Source: CAYLZO01 sp964387775 (GTDB lineage: Bacteria; Chloroflexota; Anaerolineae; JAAYZQ01). From it: a stretch of DNA of 10,674 nt. The DNA lies in NCBI GenBank assembly GCA_964387775.1, contig CAYLZO010000192.1, positions 1-10,674 on the forward strand. The letters run 5' to 3'. Positions 6,641 through 10,674 of this stretch are shown here, piece by piece (the first letter of the stretch is position 1; each line of letters begins with the position of its first letter). The notes beneath the pieces were generated by a model. That model saw only the letters and a list, made by a program, of their open reading frames with translations, had not been told where the DNA came from and did not search any database. The position numbers were made by a program, and so were the translations under genes.

Positions 6641-7552
6641 CTACAGGTCCGGCATCGGTGGCAAGGTGCGCATGTGCGCCGATCTTTGCATCAGCGTGAC
6701 CACGTACTCGACCTGATCTACCTTAATCCCCAGGGCCGGGGCGATCTCCCCAGCCGTCTGTCCCTGTTCCAAGCTCCACAGGATCTGATCCAGCAGCTCG
6801 TAGCGGATGTTCAAGGCAAACTCGTCGTCGATACCGGGCACAAGATCGGGGCTGGGCGCCTTGTCCATGATCGACCGGGGCACGTCGAGATAGGCGGCCA
6901 ACTGGCGCACCTGCGTCTTGTACAGGGGTAGAATGGGCTCAGCGTCGGCCACGTTGTCGCCCCACTTGACCACAAAGCCACTCAGGGCTTCACTGCGGTT
7001 GGTGGTGCCCAGCACCAACCGGTTCTCCAACTCGGCGTGGAAATAGAGCGTCACCAGCCGCATCCGGTGCTTGGCTCGCGTGTAGGCCTGGCCGGCATCC
7101 AGGACGCGCTGGCGGGGGAGCCCCCGGGTGCCCAAGAGGCCGGCGGCGAAGGGCGGTTCGCCTGCGGCCTGCATCTGCTCGGCGTGCTGCTGGCGGATGA
7201 CCGCCTCCTGGATCTTGCGCACGCGCAAAAATTGCAGCGGGATGTTCTTATAGATGCCCAGAGCAGAGAGCATCGGCGTCAAATCGATCTTTTTCCAGGG
7301 GATGCCCATCGGCTCGATAAGTTGCAGGGCGTCCCTCTCGCTGCTGGGACTAGAGTCCCGCTCGGGCAAAAGCAGGGCCAACACGTTCTTGGGTCCCAAT
7401 GCCTGGGCGGCCAGGGCGGCTACGACCGCCGAATCGATGCCACCGCTCACACCCAGGATGGCGCCGTCGCGGCGCAGCCTGGCTGCCTGGTCGTAGATAA
7501 AGGCTCGGATCCGTTCCGCTACGTGGACAGCGTCGATGGAGAGCGAATTCAT
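6641..7552 (-). CDS. nadE: NAD+ synthase (ammonia-dependent type, no glutaminase domain)
   Basis: NadE amidates deamido-NAD+ to NAD+ using ATP, the last step of NAD synthesis, in the cytoplasm. The 303-residue sequence has the PP-loop SGGIDS (36-41), LPERDS (62-67), GTTNRSE (182-188), ILPLYKTQVR (207-216), a C-terminal PSPDLVPG-type segment (233-240) and an H-x-R-x-LPP end (293-299). No glutaminase (CN-hydrolase) domain precedes it, so ammonia or a separate glutaminase must supply nitrogen. It is somewhat longer than common NadE proteins because of extra sequence at about 100-155 (Gln/Arg-rich, then GLLGTRGLPRQ). The ATG overlaps the preceding TGA as ATGA, which points to coupled translation with the FHA membrane protein. 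A 33-base gap separates it from the exporter. Confidence 0.94.
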   Translation of the reverse strand: MNSLSIDAVHVAERIRAFIYDQAARLRRDGAILGVSGGIDSAVVAALAAQALGPKNVLALLLPERDSSPSSERDALQLIEPMGIPWKKIDLTPMLSALGIYKNIPLQFLRVRKIQEAVIRQQHAEQMQAAGEPPFAAGLLGTRGLPRQRVLDAGQAYTRAKHRMRLVTLYFHAELENRLVLGTTNRSEALSGFVVKWGDNVADAEPILPLYKTQVRQLAAYLDVPRSIMDKAPSPDLVPGIDDEFALNIRYELLDQILWSLEQGQTAGEIAPALGIKVDQVEYVVTLMQRSAHMRTLPPMPDL

Positions 7553-8502
7553 GCCCTTTTCCGCCGCTCTAGGAGGGATACCAACAACCGCCCCACGCCG
7601 CCCAGGATCAGAAAAAGCAACCCGGCACCGGTGAGATAGAGGCCGGGCAGCGGCGTGACCTCCATCTCGATGAACTGGTCAAAGACGTCGATCACCTGCG
7701 AGAGCTTGATGCCAAAGAGCAGGCTGACCGACTCGACCTGGCGATAGATGTCGTACAGGTTCTTGAGGTCGGCCGCCATCGCCCCCGCCGCCAACAGGCC
7801 GGCCAGCAGGTAGACGATGCCGGGTATAGGCGACTCGCGGGAGAGAAAAAGGTCCACGACGAGGGCAATGGCCGCGATCACGGCCAGGCCCAGGGTCAGC
7901 TTGCCATAGCCCTCCAGGCCGCTCACCTCCTGGCTGACAAAGAAAAAGTCCTCGCCCATGATGGACGAGACGATCTCGGTGATGCTCTGGACGACAGGCT
8001 CCATCTCTTGCGAGAGGGAACCACTGACCTTGAGCCAGGGGAGAAAGGCGCCGCTGGCCAGGAGAACGACGGCCAGCATCACCAGAGCCTGGGCCACCCA
8101 GAAGAAAGCCGTGCGCCCCGTGCTCGAGCGCCCATGGGGCCGAGATCGCCGTTCGCCCCGTTCGCGAAAGGCGTCGGGGATGGGAGCCGGGGGGTGGGTG
8201 CCCCACTCGCGGACCACCAGCGTCGTCTCGCCGATGGTCACCCGGTCGCCCACGCGGAGATCGTAGGGCTGGCGAACGCGCAGGCCATTGACGTAAGTCC
8301 CGTTGGTGCTCCCTTGATCGACCACGACCCAGTGGCGATCGTCCCAACGCAGGTCAGCGTGATAGCGCGACGCTCGATGGTCCTGCAAGACGATGTTGCA
8401 ATTGGCGGAGCGGCCCACGGAGAGCCGGATCTGCTTCGACGGATCGAGCGGATACGAACGGCCCGCCCCCGGGCCTTCCTGGAGGATCAGTTTGGCTTTC
8501 AT
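7549..8502 (-). CDS. FHA-domain protein with four membrane spans
   Basis: The N-terminal FHA domain (about 1-98) of this 317-residue protein has the phosphopeptide-binding set: VGR with Arg31, S-R-Y-H at 45-48 and GSTNGTYVNG at 64-73. A positively charged linker (112-130) leads to hydrophobic spans near 134-156, 202-220, 226-244 and 286-309. The charges place both the FHA domain and the LERRKRA tail in the cytoplasm, with two outer loops (157-200 and 245-285). It is probably a membrane anchor or partner that recognises a phosphothreonine protein; I cannot name the membrane part. No good Shine-Dalgarno site precedes ATG 8502, but the protein start (MKAKLILQEG) is typical of an FHA domain. It lies 51 bases after the FHA-propeller gene and overlaps nadE by 4 bases. 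Confidence 0.9.
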   Translation of the reverse strand: MKAKLILQEGPGAGRSYPLDPSKQIRLSVGRSANCNIVLQDHRASRYHADLRWDDRHWVVVDQGSTNGTYVNGLRVRQPYDLRVGDRVTIGETTLVVREWGTHPPAPIPDAFRERGERRSRPHGRSSTGRTAFFWVAQALVMLAVVLLASGAFLPWLKVSGSLSQEMEPVVQSITEIVSSIMGEDFFFVSQEVSGLEGYGKLTLGLAVIAAIALVVDLFLSRESPIPGIVYLLAGLLAAGAMAADLKNLYDIYRQVESVSLLFGIKLSQVIDVFDQFIEMEVTPLPGLYLTGAGLLFLILGGVGRLLVSLLERRKRA

Positions 8503-8553
8503 GTCAATTTGGCATCAGACCAGTTGCCAGGTACCTTTGGCTATCCACGATGT

Positions 8554-10344
8554 CTATTGGCCCCAATCCATCTGGCCCCACTTCCAATGGTCCCCGGCAA
8601 AGCCCGCGTCAAAGAGCTTGGAGGCCGGGCCGCCGACGCCCGAGGTGGCCCACACGCCCCACTGCCCCCCCCGGTCCGAGCGGAAGGCGATGCGCAGGCC
8701 ATCGGGCGACCAGACCGGGTTCAGGTCGGTGGTCGGGTTGTTGGTGATGCGCCGCAGCCACGACCCATCGGCGTTGATGACGTAAATCTCCCAGTTCCCG
8801 TCGCGGTCCGAGTGAAAGACGACCTGCCCGCCGTTCGGCGACCAGCGGGGGGCCGCGTCGTTGGCATGAGTCGTCACCTGGCGCGGGTTCGAGCCGTCGG
8901 CGTTGGCCACGATCAGGCCGCACTTGCCCCCGCCAACGCAGCCCCGGTAGATGATCTGGGCCCCGTCCGGCGACCAGGCCGGATACTCGCCCTTGCCGAC
9001 GTCCTGCCGGCCGCTGCCGTCGCGGTTGATGGTGTGCAGGGTCTGGTTGTCATAGTTGAAAAAGAGGATGCGCTGCCCATCGGCGGCAAAGAACGGGTTA
9101 TAGTCGGAATGGATGGTGGTCAAGGTCGTGTCGCCGCTGCCGTCGATTTGGATGAGCCGCAGGCCCAGGTGATCGGGGTCGCCGCTGTGATAGACCAGCC
9201 ACTGGCCATCGGGCGCAAAGCTAGGGGCGCTGCCCAGGTCGGCCACCAGCGCCGGCTGCCCGCCCATGGCGTTGGCCAGGTAGAGGCCATAGTCGTTTTC
9301 GCTGTTACTGCGCCAGATGCCCATCGCCAGCCGCCCGCCCACCGGCCCCATCTCGGGGATCTCGAAGGACTGGCCGGGAAAGGCGAGGGCCAACAGCCCC
9401 TCGACCTCGGCTTCGGACATGCCCGGAAACGAGGCCGCGACGACGGCCGGCAACTGGGCCGGGTCCACGCCGGGAAAGAGGGCGGCGATCATGGCCTGCA
9501 ACTCTTCAGGGGACATGGTCTGCATCTGCTGGGCCATGGCCTGGGGCAGTTGGTCCTGGGGCACGCCGGGAAATGCCTGGCTGACGATGGCCGGCAACTG
9601 CTCCAGCGCCTCCGGCCCCTGGGGCACGTTGGTCGGCAGTTGCGGGGGCTGGGCTGTCGGTGCCGCGACCTGGGGCGCCGTGGCTTGCACCTCCACCGTG
9701 TCCACCGGCTGGATCGTGACCGTCGGCAGATCATCGACGAGGGGCGTGTCCGTCGGCTCGCCGGCCGAGGGCGAGGGGGCTTCGGGAGTGGCCGTAGCCG
9801 TGTCGGCGACGACGATGGCCGGTGCCGTGGCCGTGGCCGTGGCCATGACCTCGCCGGCCGCTGGGGTCGCGTCCCCGTCAGAATCACGCATCAGCAGAAA
9901 GGCGACCACGCCCAGGCCGATGACCAGCACGGCGACGACGCCGACCAGGGCGTAGATCAGCCCCCGCGACGGTCCCCCGGCCGGCCCGGCTACGCCTTCG
10001 TCCTGCCAGGGGCCAGCGTCCCAGTCGGTGGCGGCGCCCGGTGCGCCCGCGGCGAATCCCCCCTCAAAGTCCAGGGTCGTATCGCCGACGCGCACCCGGT
10101 CCCCCGGCTGCAGGGGCTGGCTGCCGATGACGCGCTCGCCGTTGACAAAGGTACCGTTGGTGCTGTCCAGGTCGCGGATGAAATACTGCCCGCCGCGCTC
10201 GGTGATCTCGGCGTGCTGGCGCGAGGCCTGGGAATCTTGTAGGACCACCTCGTTGCCCGAGCCCCGGCCCAGCCGGACCACGGGCTGATCAGCCGAGAAT
10301 TCACTTCCCCGCTGTGAGCCAGTCTGGATGATCAGTTTTGCCAT
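8554..10344 (-). CDS. FHA domain - membrane span - FPG repeats - TolB/PD40 beta-propeller protein
   Basis: This 596-residue protein begins with a full FHA domain (Arg27, S-R-Q-H at 41-44, DSTNGTFVNG at 60-69). A Gly-rich linker, one span (about 129-151) and a long Ala/Thr/Pro linker (159-240) follow. Next come five 16-residue repeats (250-329). A PD40/TolB-like propeller ends the protein, with WSPDG-type motifs at 376-380 (FAPDG), 419-423 (FAADG), 457-461, 501-505 (WSPNG) and 545-549. A Cys pair (469, 475) in the propeller suits an oxidising outer face. Predicted topology is FHA inside, propeller outside, so the protein may relay between envelope and cytoplasm (inference). I chose the ATG at 10344: AAAGGCGG lies just ahead, and the FHA fold starts here. 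The longer in-frame start at 10419 adds 25 residues unlike an FHA start. Confidence 0.92.
   Translation of the reverse strand: MAKLIIQTGSQRGSEFSADQPVVRLGRGSGNEVVLQDSQASRQHAEITERGGQYFIRDLDSTNGTFVNGERVIGSQPLQPGDRVRVGDTTLDFEGGFAAGAPGAATDWDAGPWQDEGVAGPAGGPSRGLIYALVGVVAVLVIGLGVVAFLLMRDSDGDATPAAGEVMATATATAPAIVVADTATATPEAPSPSAGEPTDTPLVDDLPTVTIQPVDTVEVQATAPQVAAPTAQPPQLPTNVPQGPEALEQLPAIVSQAFPGVPQDQLPQAMAQQMQTMSPEELQAMIAALFPGVDPAQLPAVVAASFPGMSEAEVEGLLALAFPGQSFEIPEMGPVGGRLAMGIWRSNSENDYGLYLANAMGGQPALVADLGSAPSFAPDGQWLVYHSGDPDHLGLRLIQIDGSGDTTLTTIHSDYNPFFAADGQRILFFNYDNQTLHTINRDGSGRQDVGKGEYPAWSPDGAQIIYRGCVGGGKCGLIVANADGSNPRQVTTHANDAAPRWSPNGGQVVFHSDRDGNWEIYVINADGSWLRRITNNPTTDLNPVWSPDGLRIAFRSDRGGQWGVWATSGVGGPASKLFDAGFAGDHWKWGQMDWGQ
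9358..9597 (-). repeat. five tandem 16-residue (48-base) repeats in the FHA-propeller protein
   Basis: Residues 250-329 divide exactly into five 16-residue units starting at Leu250, Leu266, Leu282, Leu298 and Val314. The consensus is L-P-A-x-V-x-x-x-F-P-G-x-x-x-x-Q/E. FPG sits at 258, 290, 306 and 322; the second unit is degenerate there (MQT at 274). DNA similarity is visible too: GCCGGCAACTG occurs in two units. The spacing suggests a small helical repeat array between the membrane linker and the propeller. Confidence 0.85.
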
Positions 10345-10353
10345 CTCGAAACA

Positions 10354-10361
10354 CCGCCTTT
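10354..10361 (-). promoter_or_regulatory. Shine-Dalgarno site deciding the start of the FHA-propeller gene
   Basis: The minus strand reads AAAGGCGG, then nine bases, then ATG at 10344-10342. It supports this ATG over the in-frame start at 10419, which lacks a comparable site. Confidence 0.55.
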
Positions 10362-10372
10362 CAGATTCTTGA

Positions 10373-10394
10373 GGGCAGCCACGGCCGGCCGCCC
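10373..10394 (-). other. possible RNA hairpin between two genes
   Basis: In the minus-strand transcript GGGCGGCC (10394-10387) can pair with GGCTGCCC (10380-10373), including one G-U pair, around a six-base loop. It lies between the stop of the truncated gene and the FHA-propeller start. No T-run follows, so it is a weak terminator candidate at best and may be chance in GC-rich sequence. Confidence 0.25.
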
Positions 10395-10428
10395 ATCGCT
10401 GACTCCCAGCCCTCCCCACGGGAAGACA

Positions 10429-10674
10429 CTATGGAACCCCCTTGGCCAAAGAAGCCGGCAGCGGGACAGCCCCTTTCATCGCCGGTGCGGCGGCTTCGGG
10501 CGTCGGCGTGGCGGCTGGTTCGGTCGGCAAGAAAGGCAGGCCCCCCGGAAAGAGGGTCGCCACCGCCGTGACCGCCTCGTCGAAACGCTGCCAGTCCGCG
10601 TGCGAGGTCCTGCGGAGTTCCGCCGCCTCGTCGAAGACGAGTGCTACCGGGGCCTGCCGCGTCGGTTGCGCCGC
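10429..10674 (-). CDS. C-terminal end of an unidentified protein (partial, cut by window edge)
   Basis: An open minus-strand frame runs in from the right edge for 81 codons and stops at TAG 10431-10429. The visible part has a charged, helix-like stretch (AELRRTSHADWQRFDEAV, 18-35), then AVATLFPGG (38-45 region), then a Pro/Ala/Thr-rich tail containing TPTPEAAAP. Codon use matches the genes beside it and the frame stays open to the edge, so it is likely real. I do not recognise the family. The ATLFPGG motif resembles the FPG repeats of the next gene downstream. An 84-base gap separates the two. Confidence 0.6.
   Translation of the reverse strand, partial: AAQPTRQAPVALVFDEAAELRRTSHADWQRFDEAVTAVATLFPGGLPFLPTEPAATPTPEAAAPAMKGAVPLPASLAKGVP

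Noticed and set aside
4670..6931. Plus-strand open frame of 753 codons
   Set aside because: It is antisense to the exporter's ATPase and FHA domains and to the nadE end. Its composition is shadow-like and it has no domain motif.
8665..8672. Run of eight Cs in the propeller gene, considered as a frameshift site
   Set aside because: The reading frame stays intact on both sides and the protein continues to a sensible C-terminus.
8008..10242. Plus-strand open frame of 744 codons
   Set aside because: It is opposite two well-supported FHA genes, and its apparent Gly/Arg/His repeats mirror the Ala/Thr/Pro linker on the other strand.
10345..10419. 25-residue longer start for the FHA-propeller gene
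   Set aside because: The added residues do not resemble an FHA start, and the ATG at 10344 has its own ribosome binding site.

Overview
All the genes I can support read from the minus strand, as one closely packed run. The sequence is GC-rich. Phylum cannot be proven from the window, but the best guess is a Chloroflexota bacterium (Anaerolineae/Ardenticatenia-like). The reasons are several FHA-domain membrane proteins, Thr/Pro-rich extracytoplasmic linkers, an FHA-ABC exporter, and short palindromic intergenic repeats of a kind I associate with that group. No mobile element, CRISPR array, tRNA or rRNA was seen, and no gap between genes exceeds about 110 bases.

Layout in transcription order (right to left): (1) 10674-10429, the C-terminal tail of an unidentified protein cut by the window edge. 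(2) 10344-8554, a membrane protein with a cytoplasmic FHA domain, one membrane span, five 16-residue FPG repeats and a TolB/PD40-type beta-propeller. (3) 8502-7549, an FHA domain fused to four membrane spans. (4) 7552-6641, NAD+ synthase nadE, whose start overlaps the previous stop by 4 bases. (5) 6607-3374, a 1077-residue exporter with three FHA domains, an ABC ATPase and an ABCG-like membrane domain with a large repeat-bearing outer loop. (6) 3373-1988, a B12-binding-type radical SAM enzyme whose GTG start directly follows the exporter's stop. (7) 1880-855, a diverged ketol-acid reductoisomerase-like protein that has lost two catalytic residues. (8) 783-49, a single-span protein with an unusual proline-spaced beta-strand repeat. 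(9) 24-1, the first eight codons of a further gene with a very good ribosome binding site.

The theme is phosphothreonine-type sensing at the membrane: five FHA domains in three proteins, all predicted to face the cytoplasm and attached to a transporter, a multi-span protein and an outer propeller. The exporter resembles mycobacterial Rv1747 (FHA-FHA-ABC-membrane), which is controlled by a Ser/Thr kinase, but it has a third FHA domain. No kinase or phosphatase lies in the window. How the radical SAM enzyme, NAD+ synthase and reductoisomerase-like protein relate to this module is inference only; the tight coupling of nadE and of the radical SAM gene to FHA genes suggests co-expression. Two palindromic elements bracket the reductoisomerase-like gene, one in the 107-base gap upstream and one overlapping its stop codon.
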